Source: Clarkia xantiana subsp. parviflora
Taxonomy: Eukaryota > Streptophyta > Magnoliopsida > Myrtales > Onagraceae
NCBI GenBank assembly: GCA_036873135.1
Contig: JAPTYO010000010.1
Location: forward strand, 6,176,634 to 6,240,633
Direction: 5' to 3'
Length of the DNA stretch: 64,000 bases
Shown: positions 25,420 to 36,500 of the stretch, in pieces
How positions within the stretch are numbered: position 1 is the stretch's first letter
How the letters are laid out: each line of letters opens with the position of its first letter
The notes under the pieces: generated by a model
The model's input: the letters and a program-made list of their open reading frames with translations, nothing else
Told to the model about the DNA's origin: nothing
Databases searched by the model: none
Position numbers and translations under genes: made by a program

Positions 25420-26764
25420 TTATCACAAACATATACACTAACCTTCTCTCCTCTCAAGGCACTATTCAGAAGCTCTCTAGCTTCTGAATAGCTTTGCCTC
25501 GGCCGGAGTAGACGTCGATCCAAAAACCGGAGGGAAGTCACTGCTCTCGCACACTCTCTCGCCGGCCATGAGCATGTAGCAACTCTTCCTCCAGCATAAG
25601 CCTAAGCCAAAGCCAAAGCCGGAAGCCCCACCACAGCGGATGGCCTTGTTCAACCTCGTGTTCATCCCATGCTTCGCCTTCGCCTCGCCAAATCGCGGAG
25701 TCCGCCTCACCCGCTCGCCCCTCATGTCCTCCCGTACACCCTCACCACCACTCCCACCACCCCCGAGATCGCACAAGGACCCCCCACCACCACCACAACC
25801 ACCTCCACGGGGTCCCACACGCCGCCACACGCGTCCACACGCCTCACGCGCTCACACGCGCCGTCCAACCATCCCCCACGCGCCCACTGCAGCGGCGCGT
25901 GTCATACACGCGCCGCCTTGCGCGCAGACGCGCCGCCATACGCTCTGACACGCGCTTCCACCAGCCGCCAAAGTCCACCTCTGTTGCCCCAATACCGTGC
26001 GCCGGTAGCCTACGCCCCTCCACGCGCTGTTGTGGATGTTGTTCACCATTTTAAGCTCAGATGTGTCTACATCTTGGTGGTACAGCCCACCACTTCCGCC
26101 CCCTTAACCCCTTCCAGTCGAACCTATAGTTCGTCAAAATCAACACTTTGTACATCGAACGTCCCACTGCATGACTTATACCCCTCGGGGTATCCATGAT
26201 ACGACTGCGGTCGTATCTCATTTTCCTCCTCTCCTCACGGAGAATCAGAGTATTTCTTTGGTACCCCCCCCCCCCTGCGCTAGTCCCTCACGGATGTTCC
26301 TATCGCTGGGGCGCCTTACAGAGATACTCTACACCAGTCATGCGGTAAACGTCGTTTATGTACAAAGTTGTCTGCGTTTCGACTATACTATGGGTCCGGT
26401 CTGGTATCGTTTGGTGTGCAGGTCATCTGTTGGCTATGTCAGTCTCAAGGGAGGTTCTCTTACCCTCCGAAGGATTGCGTACTCTGCTGTTTCAGACGGT
26501 CCCTCCTCTCCAAGCTTCTATCCTTTGCCTGGGGCCATATCCGTTAATAAGTCGATCTGCTGTTTTAGGTTGTTCTTCATTAGTTGTATTTATGTTTCCT
26601 GCTTTGTTTTCTTCGTCTTAACTGTTAGGACCGCATATGTTCTACTTGTTCGGGTATTTGACGTTAACCAATATCCATGGAACGGTTATGACCTCTCTGG
26701 TAGTTTGTAATAGTCTTTATTTCAATAAGATCGGCACACTTGATTAAAAAAAAAAAAAAAAAAA
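25420..26764 (+). mobile_element. Poly(A)-tailed non-autonomous retroposon
   Basis: An 11-bp direct repeat AAACCTCCAAC stands at 25409-25419 and again at 26765-26775, directly after a poly-A tract that begins at 26746. This is the mark of target-primed insertion of a polyadenylated RNA. The body has a GC-rich, proline- and arginine-codon-rich low-complexity part (25640-25960) and a mixed part with AATAAG upstream of the tail. No reverse transcriptase or other domain can be read in any frame; the reading frames at 25669-26199 and 26171-26710 show no recognisable family. A diverged relative lies near 40430-41688. It resembles Sadhu-type retroposons in kind, not necessarily in descent. Confidence 0.75.
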
Positions 26765-26775
26765 AAACCTCCAAC

Positions 26776-28309
26776 ATAAGTATTATAAATCGGGTTTTTA
26801 GTTGGAGATTTCAACTTTAAAAGACGTTATTCTATTTGAATTTGTGCGCTGATACAAAAATTAGAAATGAGAAACACATCTTAATCAACAGATTTATTAT
26901 GTATTTATGTACTACAATATTATTTTGAATACCGTAATCATGGAACCATAACCTTTTTTTTTTACATAATTCTGATTTAAAAGCAATTTTTTTTTTCATA
27001 TAAAATTATAAGAGAATATCTTTAAAATGATCTATAATATATATATATTCAAACTTATGCACGGTAATGGAATAAATAAATAAAATAATAAGATAATAAG
27101 TTATTTTAATTAAAAAAAATTACACATAGCATGAGGTTACATTAAAAAAATCATGTAACACACGCGGGATAATGACTATTTAATCATATAGCTCATGCTA
27201 AGATAACTAGCAAATCCACTAATTAAAGCACAATAATTTCTATTGGTAAACCCTCAATTATTTTATGTACATCATAATAATTTATAATTATTCAAACTTT
27301 ATTTTTAAATTATATATAATTTATGCTAATAGGAAAAAACCGCATAAATCAATTAAAAAATCATAAAAACAAATTTTTTTAATAATTTTATGCTGAGTTA
27401 AGAAAATAAAAAATATAATAAAAAAAGCATATTTAGGAAAAATATTATTATCTTTAGGGTTATATTTTTATAAAAAAAAAATTCGTTTACATATGTATGT
27501 ATATCTTGTTTGTTTGTATAAAATTTATATGTATATCTTGTTTGTTTGTATAAAATTTATTTCACATTTTGAAAATAAATTTTTATTTTTATTTAAGAAT
27601 ATAAAACTGATAAAATTTAAAGAATAAATTTATAAAATTTATAATCTGTGATGTATAAAAAATAGTTAATGGTGTATAAATAGAGTTTTTATTAGTTGGG
27701 GCGTACAAACGTAAACACGTTGTGCATATGAAAACTCCGGCGGCAACCCCATGTGGTAACATGACATGTGTGGTCAAAATTAAAACCGACAATTCAAATG
27801 GCACCGTGTTAACTAGGTTAGGTTTGATATATTTACATTGTTTTCGCAAGTTCGGACCGGAAGCGTTAAAGTTAAAGTCCTCCCCAAGACGGCGTCTTCG
27901 GCGGGTTTCAGCCTCGGGTCGCCCACGGGAACACAACTCGCTTTACCAGTTGGTCCAACCAACCTTGAGTACTAGGATATGTTGTTAGTAAAAGAAAGAC
28001 ATTTAATTTATTAATAATCAATGTACTTAGTAACTGAAAAAATATAAGATTGTGGGTCGAAAATTTTAATGACCATTATTATTATTGTTATTATTATTAT
28101 TATTATTAAATTTTCGTTAATATTCTATACGAGATGGAAGCACTTTGAATTTCTTGAGGGACAAGAAAAGATGAAAAATGGTGGTGAATGATCGCTATAA
28201 GGACGGACGTGGAGAAAGTTGAGGCGTGCGTGACTCGCCAGTCAGTGTTCGTGGGTTTAGGGTTTGAACTTTGCCGACGAAAGTCAGGGAAGCTAACTTG
28301 AGGTCACGT
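26776..28309. other. AT-rich intergenic DNA
   Basis: No supported gene. There is a tandem duplication of about 34 bp (tatatcttgtttgtttgtat) at 27498-27561 and an ATT microsatellite near 28076-28108. A moderately GC-rich patch at 27680-27970 could be a decayed repeat but matches nothing I know. Confidence 0.4.
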
Positions 28310-28960
28310 CACTACAAGAAAATGTGCTTTAGGTGATACTTCAAAAGTGATTTTCTCAGGCGTCGTAAGTATTTTAGTGATATTGAAGTTCGGCGACGCT
28401 TCGTAGTAGTGACATTTATTCTTATATATATTATGTTGACGCTTTTTGAAACGTCAGTATGTTTTTATAATATAGGCAAAACTATCAAGCGTCGAGTATT
28501 TCGTGGTGTTACTTTGTTTGGTGACGCTTCGACCTAGTGTCGATTGATTTTGTGGTGTTACGACACTTTAAAAGCGTCGGTAAAATTTGATTTAGTTGAC
28601 ATTTTAAAGTGTCACAACAATCTTATTGCTACTTTGTTTAACGCTTCGACTTAGCGTCGATTGGTTTTTTGTGTTGTGATGCTTTTCAAAGTGTCAGTAC
28701 ATTCAGATTTAGTTGATGTTTTGAAGCCATGCAAAAAACTTAACATGTTTTATAATAACACTTACGAGTTTCGCAAGCGTTGCAGTGTAGATTCAATAAT
28801 GACGCTAACAAGTGTTGCCTTTGTAAGAGTTTAACGACGCTACTCTAAAACGTCGCAAAATTTGTTACGACGGTAATCAAAAACGACATATCAATTTGCG
28901 TCGGTACAAGTTTCGCTAGTTTCATTGTTACAAAATTTAGCGTCGCGACAGATCTATTCT
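28310..28960 (+). mobile_element. CACTA (En/Spm-like) element, one end
   Basis: The sequence CACTACAAGAAAA at 28310 is the typical terminus of plant CACTA transposons. Behind it are 600 bases of repeated short motifs in both directions (gcgtcg, cgacgc, acgcttcg, aagcgtcg), like the subterminal transposase-binding repeats of this class. The opposite terminus TTTTCTTGTAGTG was not found in the window, so only one end, or a deleted copy, is present. Confidence 0.72.
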
Positions 28961-29147
28961 AAAGTCTTAACAATCCATTTTTTATCTTTATCTATGTGGT
29001 TCCCTCCCGGCCTTATATAATGAGGTCATAATTAATTTACAACATAAAATTTAGAATATTAGCACGTCCATGTAGTATGCATTATTTAGAAGCATTTAAG
29101 TTTCTAAATATATATAAGTGGCCAAAAAATATATTTATATGTAATAA
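28961..29147. other. AT-rich spacer
   Basis: Spacer between the CACTA end and the long inverted repeat; nothing recognised. Confidence 0.3.
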
Positions 29148-30543
29148 TCGAATATATATTTGCCATTTTTTTTATAAAATATATTGATTAGATATATATT
29201 TTTTCTTTGTTTATACTCTTTTTACATATTATATACGCAGGCAAATGTCACAAATCAAACTCTAACTTCAATTGTATATTTAAAATTCTAATAATAATAA
29301 TAAAAAAATTAATGTTTGAGTCGAGTGGGGTACTAAAAATGAAAACGGAAAGACCCCATACAAGTTGTAAGTTGATTACATAATGTAAGGGTCATGTAAA
29401 GATTGACATAGGTTTCTCTTTTGCAGTTGAAATACGTTGGAGATTGCATTTTGGTCAAAAATAAATTTCTGGAGTTAGTTAATTTGTATGCTCTATTGCA
29501 TGACAGCTTCTATTTAAACCCCATGTACAGAGAAATTATTTATTGGACCAAGTCCACCAAATATGGACCTAATCAATTAAAAATTGACAACTCATAAATA
29601 ATATGGTAAAGATCTATGCCACAAAGTTGAGGATCATACACAACTTTACTAATTTAGATCATACACCATTTTAGTAATTTTACTCTCTCAATCTTAATTG
29701 CTACATCAATTAGTTGGAAAAAAAAAAAGTTATTTTATTTTCTTACATTTAATTTTATGCACTATCTTCCTTTTTAAATAAATAAATAAATGTATATTGT
29801 TTTTTTTTATTTTTTTTTAAAACTCTATTGGACATGGTGAACCTAGAGGGTAAGTGTCTATTTTTTTAAGGTTCACCTTGCCCCTCTAGAATTCACCATG
29901 TCTAATAGGGTTTTAGAAGAAAAAATAATATATATATATATATATATATATAAAGAGAGTGCAGAGAATTAAATATAAAAAAATAAAATAAAATTTTCCA
30001 AATATTTAATGTGAGAGAGCAAATTAGTAAATTGTATATGATCCTCTACTTTGTGGTATTGATCTTTACCATATTATATGTGAGTTGTCAATTTTTAATT
30101 GGTTAGATTTATATCCTAGTTGGTAACTTGGTCTAAGAAATAATTTCTCTGGGCATGGGGTTTAAATAGAAGGATGTCATGCAATAGAGCATACAAATTA
30201 ACTAACTCCAGAAATTTATTTTTGACCAAAATGCAATCTCCAACGTATTTCACCCGCAAAAAAGAAACTTCTGTCAATCTTTACGTGACCCTTACATTAT
30301 GTAATCAACTTACAACTTGTATGGGGTCTTTCCGTTTTCATTTTTAGTACCCCACTCGACTCAAACATTAATTTTATTTATTTATTTATTATTGTTATTA
30401 GAATTTTAAATATACAATTGAAGATAGAGTTTGATTTGTGACATTTGCCTGCGTATATAATATGTAAAAAGAGTATAAACAAAGAAAAAGTATATATTTA
30501 ATCAATATATTTTATAAAAAAAAATGGCAAATATATATTTCGA
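29148..30543. repeat. Long inverted repeat (about 0.7 kb arms) upstream of thaumatin-like gene
   Basis: The left arm 29148-29850 and right arm 29880-30543 are reverse complements with scattered differences and small gaps, separated by about 30 bases. Matching landmarks include ACGCAGGCAAATGTCACAAA (29236) and its inverse near 30445, and TCCAGAAATTTATTTTTGACC (first 20 bases) against its inverse. Each arm contains a copy of CTTCTATTTAAACCCCATG, which is also the TATA region of the downstream thaumatin-like gene (30563-30581). No coding capacity and no target duplication were seen. It could be an inverted duplication of promoter DNA or a foldback transposon. Confidence 0.9.
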
Positions 30544-30565
30544 TATCCTAGTTGGTTGGTCCTTC

Positions 30566-30573
30566 TATTTAAA
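30566..30573 (+). promoter_or_regulatory. TATA box of the thaumatin-like gene
   Basis: TATTTAAA lies about 100 bases before the ATG. The surrounding bases CCTTCTATTTAAACCCC are repeated in both arms of the inverted repeat just upstream (at about 29508 and, inverted, 30155). Confidence 0.55.
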
Positions 30574-30673
30574 CCCCCATGCCCACGATTACCACCCCAT
30601 ATTAAATTTCACTTCTTTTACCCAAAAAAAAATCTTCCACTATACTCTCTCACTCTCTCTCTCTCTCACAGCA

Positions 30674-31489
30674 ATGGCCGTCTCCAAGATTCAGCTCCTC
30701 CTTCTCTTCCTCGTTGCAGGTGGTGGCCGATTCTCTCGTCGATTGATTTAACATTTGAACTTGGTCGTTGATTAATTAATTTATGTTTTTTGGTTTGTCG
30801 TAGGGAATGTCGGCGCCGACACGATGTTCACTCTTCAGAACCAATGCAGCTACATGGTTTGGCCGGGAACGTTATCGGGGAACGGCGCGGCGGCGCTCGG
30901 AGAAGGCGGCTTCGCGTTGGCTCCCGGAGAGCAAGTCCAGCTCACAGCGCCGCCGTTGTGGTCGGGACGTTTCTGGGGACGTACAGGGTGCAGCTTCGAC
31001 GAGTCCGGCCAAGGCAAGTGCCTCACCGGCGACTGCGGCGGCCTTAAGTGCGTCGGCGGAGGAGTTCCGCCAGTGACCCTCGTGGAGTTCACCATTGCCG
31101 GGACCATCTCCGACAAGGACTTCTACGACGTCAGCCTGGTGGACGGGTACAATGTCGGGATGGGGGTGGCGGCAAACGGCGGCGCCGGTGATTGCCAGTA
31201 CGCGGGGTGCCACGCGGACCTGAACCAGAACTGCCCGTCAGAGCTCAGGGTGGTGGACGGGGACGGGAAGGTGGTGGCGTGCAAGAGCGCGTGCGAGAAG
31301 TTTAACGCGCCGGAGTTCTGTTGCACCGGGGACCACGCGACGCCGGAGACTTGCTCGCCGAACCAGTACTCGGTGATGTTCAAGAGCGCGTGTCCGACAG
31401 CGTACAGCTATGCGTACGATGACGCGACAAGCACGTGCACCTGCGCGGGTGCGAACTACTTGATCACCTTCTGTCCGACACAATCGTGA
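30674..31489 (+). CDS. Thaumatin-like protein (PR-5 family)
   Basis: Two exons: 30674-30719 and 30804-31489, 243 residues. The intron falls inside the signal peptide (MAVSKIQLLLLFLVAGNVGA). The mature protein is a secreted thaumatin fold: it begins DTMFTLQNQC, contains FWGRTGCSFD, the acidic-cleft surroundings EFTIAGTISDKDFYDVSLVDGYN, and CPSELRV, and ends YLITFCP. I count 17 cysteines; the family norm is 16, the extra one being in TSTCTC where most members have a non-cysteine. Such proteins act in pathogen defence or in the cell wall. The coding region is far richer in G and C than its surroundings. The promoter abuts the long inverted repeat at 29148-30543. Confidence 0.95.
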
Positions 31490-31975
31490 AGCGTAGCCGT
31501 TGGACTTGAAGTTCGCATCAGATCTAAACCAAGCTAAATTCCGATACTTTATATATATTATTCTTCTTTTTTGTACTTGATTATAATTTCATGTTCATTG
31601 GCTAACGGGTTTCTGACCAACTCCGGTTGGATTCTTCATGTCGTTAAATGAAATTATTATTATTAATTAATAATATTATTTATATATGTTAGGTCGGTTT
31701 TGTCAGAGATTTTTTTAGCAATAATTATAAGCTGACTTGTTGTTAAATTGATAATTCTGAGACATGCTAATTTGTTGTTAATAGAATTTTCACTTATTTA
31801 TTGTTTTGCGTCTTAAAGTTATTGGATACATTTTTTTTTGGATATGTTACGTTTTTTCAAGTCATAATTCAACATCTGGATTTATTTATTTTTGAGGTAC
31901 CTATTAACAATCTAATAATTAGCTTTTTTTTTTTATTGTTGCATAATTACAATATTGCAATGATTTTAAAAAAAT
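31490..31975. other. 3' flank of thaumatin-like gene, AT-rich
   Basis: 3' untranslated region and AT-rich spacer. A stretch at about 31934-31977 (tattgttgcataattacaat) is imperfectly repeated after the next transposon at about 32532. No gene. Confidence 0.4.
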
Positions 31976-32504
31976 GGTTAAATAGTATTTAAGTGACAAA
32001 TATTTAATCAAATGGGTTTTTAGTGCAACGTTTTTTAGAACATCTTTGTCATATGTTTGCGATTTGTAAATTTGTTGTGCATCAATTAATTGATCAAGTT
32101 CGATCGTTAATTGTTTTTATTTTTTTAGTTTAGTTCTTCAATTTGTAGCACAACTTTTGTTTTTTACAATTTAGTTCATAAATATAATCAATTGAATCTA
32201 GGTCCAAATTGACATAGCCAGGGTCCGACCTCTGGCTGAGGCAGACCCTGGTTAATGTCACGTTGGTTCTGACCCAGCCATGGGTCGGACTATGACTAGG
32301 TCAATTCTGACTTAGGGCTAATTGAGAATATTTAGGGACTATATATTAAAAAATACAAGTTAGAGATATAAATTGGAGAACTAAATTGAACAAAAAAATA
32401 TGGTCAACTAACGGATGTATTAAAAGGATGTATTAAAAGTTTACAAATGGAAAATATATGACTTCAAAAGTCTTAAAAAAAATGCACTAAAAGACTGTTT
32501 AACC
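31976..32504. mobile_element. Mutator-like foldback, GGTTAAA ends
   Basis: It begins GGTTAAATAGTATTTAAGTG and ends AAAAGACTGTTTAACC. The inner arms pair through aatttagttc and gaactaaatt, and through a GC-rich core cagggtccgacc. The flanks TTTTAAAAAAAT and TTTAAAAATG suggest a roughly 9-bp duplication that is no longer exact. Non-coding. Confidence 0.6.
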
Positions 32505-33530
32505 TTTAAAAATGAAATATTTTATACTTTTATTATTGCTGTATAGTTACAGTATTGCAACGATTAAAAAAATGAAAGATTTAATGCAAATATCTAAAAG
32601 AATTTCAGTAACAATCAAATATCATGTACCTAAAAAAGCTAAGCAACCACGAGTCACTTGTATCCCTAAATATGTTAACTTATTGTTATTTATGTAATTA
32701 TTACTCTTTTTTGCCCAATTATTACTCAAGTTTTAGAAGAAAAAAAATTGCAACTCGTCTTATTGATGCCGAACTTTAGGAAATGCAAAATTTACAAACC
32801 CATTTAAGAGCACATCAGAGAAAGTTTAACATATTGCAACTCCGTATAAATTAAACCAGCAATTTGACACACAAAAACTCAGTTAGTAAATTGTAAATCC
32901 GTAAAATTCAACTAATAAGTTACTAATTAACGTAAAGTGACCCCCGGAACTCGAGAATAACCATTCAATTTACAACTTCAAAAGTGCTTAACTACATTCA
33001 GCTGAAGAGAAAGACAGATAATGCTTCATCCGACAAGTTCCGACCCAGTCACAATGGCATCCGTGTAACTTCAAACAACTTTTGGGGCATTTTGATACTT
33101 ACATACAGTCGGAACTTGTCGGCCCTTCCAATTTGGAATTTATATCATTTCCGTTGCTTAATTCTACTTCCACAGCCTTCGGCCGTAAAATCTAAAACCT
33201 GATACATAACCCGAAAAACAGAACAAGTTCATCTATTTTTCCTTTTCATTTCCTTCTCTTGTAAAATTTCTGGTTTTTCTCTACAAACGCAGACGTTCAT
33301 CTTTGAACAGCCCCAGTTTTTTTCTAGTAAATTCCCCACCTGCTATCCCCTCAAACGAATTCTCCGGCAGGGGTAAAAATCAAATTAAAAAAAAAAAAAA
33401 AAACCTACAACCCCGACACGATAATGTCGTGCCACCGCCTTTCCTAGCAACCTAAACCCGCCCTAATAAAAGTTACAACCAGACCCTAATAAACAACTAA
33501 TACAAGGAACAATAATATCGATATTTCGCG
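32505..33530. other. Spacer before the leishmanolysin-like gene 3' end
   Basis: AT-rich spacer, followed from about 32930 by the presumed 3' untranslated region of the minus-strand metalloprotease. No independent gene was recognised. Confidence 0.4.
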
Positions 33531-36500
33531 CTACCTGTACAATACAAACATTTGCTTGAAGGCTTTGAGGGCTTTGGATGCCGACCCGTGGTGATTAAGA
33601 ACTGACCTGATTTGTGTATTAGTAGAAGTTTCTTCTGAGCCAGTGCATTGGCTCGAGTCCTCGTTTTCACCGCTGAAAAGGGTCAAGTCCGAGCAGTCAA
33701 GGGAGGCCCCACATGCCTTGTTGTACGATTGGCATGCTGAGTGGCAAACTCTAAGCCTGTTGTCCCCGTCCTTGTCGCATTTTTGTATCGAGATCTGATG
33801 AATATTAAAGACAAGATACGAGGTGAGTGTATGTAGGAAAGAATATAAACCGTGTTCAAAACAGGTGCACATGATGCAAAGATTGTTCATTGAAAGTTCG
33901 AAACTTTGTATTACATCGAATCTTTTTCACTCCAGGAGACTGTTTGTTGTCCGAAGAATGAACTTTTCTCACTGAATTTTAACTTAGAAGTGTGATTATC
34001 GGAAATTCCAATCTTGTCTCACTGAATTCACTAGAAGTGTGGCCAAAAATGGAAACTTTTCCATTTCAAGAAACTGCTGATATCCAAAATGGAATCTTTT
34101 CAACTTCAAGGATCTTTTTCGCTAAATTTTATGCTTTGTAGAGTTTCTATTCCCTTATAAGAAGTATATCCAAAACAAAAGCTCAGTTAACTAACACGAG
34201 CAATTTAAAGCAACCAGAGATCAAAGAGGGCAAAAAGACTTACCCAGCAAGCCAGCTTCTTGGCAGCCGCATCACAATCGTAGTGTTTGTTAAAGAGGTT
34301 ATTAATTAGCTTTCGAGCGCCACCTGGAAACAATCGGTGGTAATTAGGCATCACAACTACTTCTTCAAGCTGCTGCAGAATGCTTGGCTCGCTCGGTGCA
34401 CAGTGCTGCCCTGACTTGTCTACCTCCAACACATCTTGACAAACTGAGAGACTTGATAGCAATGTAGAGCTGTTCTGACATGTATAGCCTGCATAATCCG
34501 AACACCTAAATTCGCACTTTCCATTGTCACAGACACCACCATGGAGGCTGCATTGTTCATCACAAACCGCTGCCCAATAGAAAGACATTTGTCATGGGAG
34601 AGAACTAAGTGATTTAGATGCATGGATCAAACAAAAATGGCCTTTCCAGGGAGAAAATTTTCAAATTTACTCCTGAAGTATAGGACTACATAGAGTTTCT
34701 CACGTTTACTCAATGTGTTTCTGGTTAATAATTATAAAAAAATTGACCTTTTAGGGAGAAAAGTTTCATTTTTTCTCCTAAAGTAAGAGTCTTTATTAAG
34801 TTTATCAAGTTCACTTTATCAATTTTTGTTGTTACCATACCCTTGGCCTTTTTTACCCTACCAATTTGGCAGATAGATTAAAAGTATTTTAATAAAATAA
34901 ATCGACTTTGAAATTTTCAAACTTGGTTAAACAGATTTCAAATTTTGTTGGGGTCCTACCCTACCCCAAGTTGAGTTGGTGCACAGTTGAACCATTGTTT
35001 AAAAATTTCAGGGTTGATTTAGTTTATTAAAAAATTGAGGATCGGTTTTGTAAAACGAACAAAAAAAATGCTTTTTCCCTACTTCAACTTAAGTTCTAAA
35101 TTACCAGTTGAGCAGTCAACGCCGGTGTATCGCTCTTCACATTGACAAACACCACTCCTCAGGCACTTACCGCGTCCAGTACAGTTACCCGGACAGGAAC
35201 CTGAAAATGAAAATTTCATCACCACTGATGCATTAATTTTTTTTTTTTTTTTCTTCATTGTTAGTTGATTGATGGCGGGGCAGAAAACTCACGTTTACTA
35301 CAATCATGTCCATGGAATCCTAGGAAACAGCGACACTTTCCGTCAACACAATCACCATTAAAGCTACATGAACTGGGACAGTGTCCAACTGCAGGTACTG
35401 GACCACTGCTACAGAGCTCGTGATATGATGGGCAGATTAATTCGCCTATAGAGACAAAACCCTTCTTAGACCTGGACTTGGATATAAATTCTGATAAACA
35501 AAAAATAATTTTTTACCATTAAATCCCGGAAACAGAATTGGTCCACCTGCCTCAGGGCATATTTTCCAAATGCCATCAACAGCAACCTGAGTTCAATAAT
35601 GATTCTTATGCTGATCATATTCTATAGACAACTAAAATCATAAGATCCCTTCGCTTATTAACAATGTCATCAACTAAGTTTAAGCAAATACAGAGAAGGG
35701 GTGATGATTGAGCTCGGGTGGGATGTACCTCTAGTGATTTATTTACACATCTGTGCTGATAGCAGCCGTTTCCTTGAGTCATGGAACCTCGAACAAACCC
35801 AGTACGTACTAATGATGAGGACATACATCTATAACAAAAAGAATTACATAAATTATAGCTATTTGCACCAAATTGAGTGGGAAAAAAATACTACTGCCAA
35901 ATTGAAAAATTTTCCATACCGAGAACTACCGCCTCGGACTTCACCCAACATCCTATCCGGAGGCCGTGCACTGTTAGCATCAGTGCATGACCCATCAGAG
36001 TAGGCAACAAAGTAGGTGCAATAATCAGCCAGTGAGGACTGCCCACCTGCCACAGTTGAAAAATAATGGTTGAATAACTGAGGTACCATCACTTGTGAAA
36101 GTTATTCTATTGGCACCAAAGCCAAGCAATTGTTTTTCATTTGAACAACTTGGCAAATCGATATGATATAGATGTAGGTGAAGAGAAAACAGACCTTTAT
36201 TGGATTGTGGAAAATAACGAGCCCAGTGAGGGAGGTCTCCACTATAACTCACAATTGGGCAGTAACCCTCTGCTTCTCTGTTATATGTGCAGCCCGAAAA
36301 CTGCGTTGAATTGCAATGGTATGCCCCCTTCCAGAGATCGCAACGGGAAGTGACAAACTCTGTTCCTTGGTTGCGGCCCCAGTCTAGACGATCCGCCATG
36401 CTGTAATTAGCCTCATACCAACCACTGTCCTCTAAAAGAGCAAGTGTCATTTTTGAAACAACAGATCTTGTATCAACTGACCCCGTCATAATCTCGTTCA

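Noticed and set aside
25477..26199. Proline- or glycine-rich frames on both strands
   Set aside because: Low-complexity GC-rich DNA inside a retroposon; the protein text has no domain and changes character with the repeat.
26171..26710. 179-codon frame inside the retroposon
   Set aside because: No similarity to reverse transcriptase or other families that I can read; kept as part of the element only.
27589..27936. 115-codon minus-strand frame
   Set aside because: Mixed AT-rich text without a motif or neighbours that support a gene.
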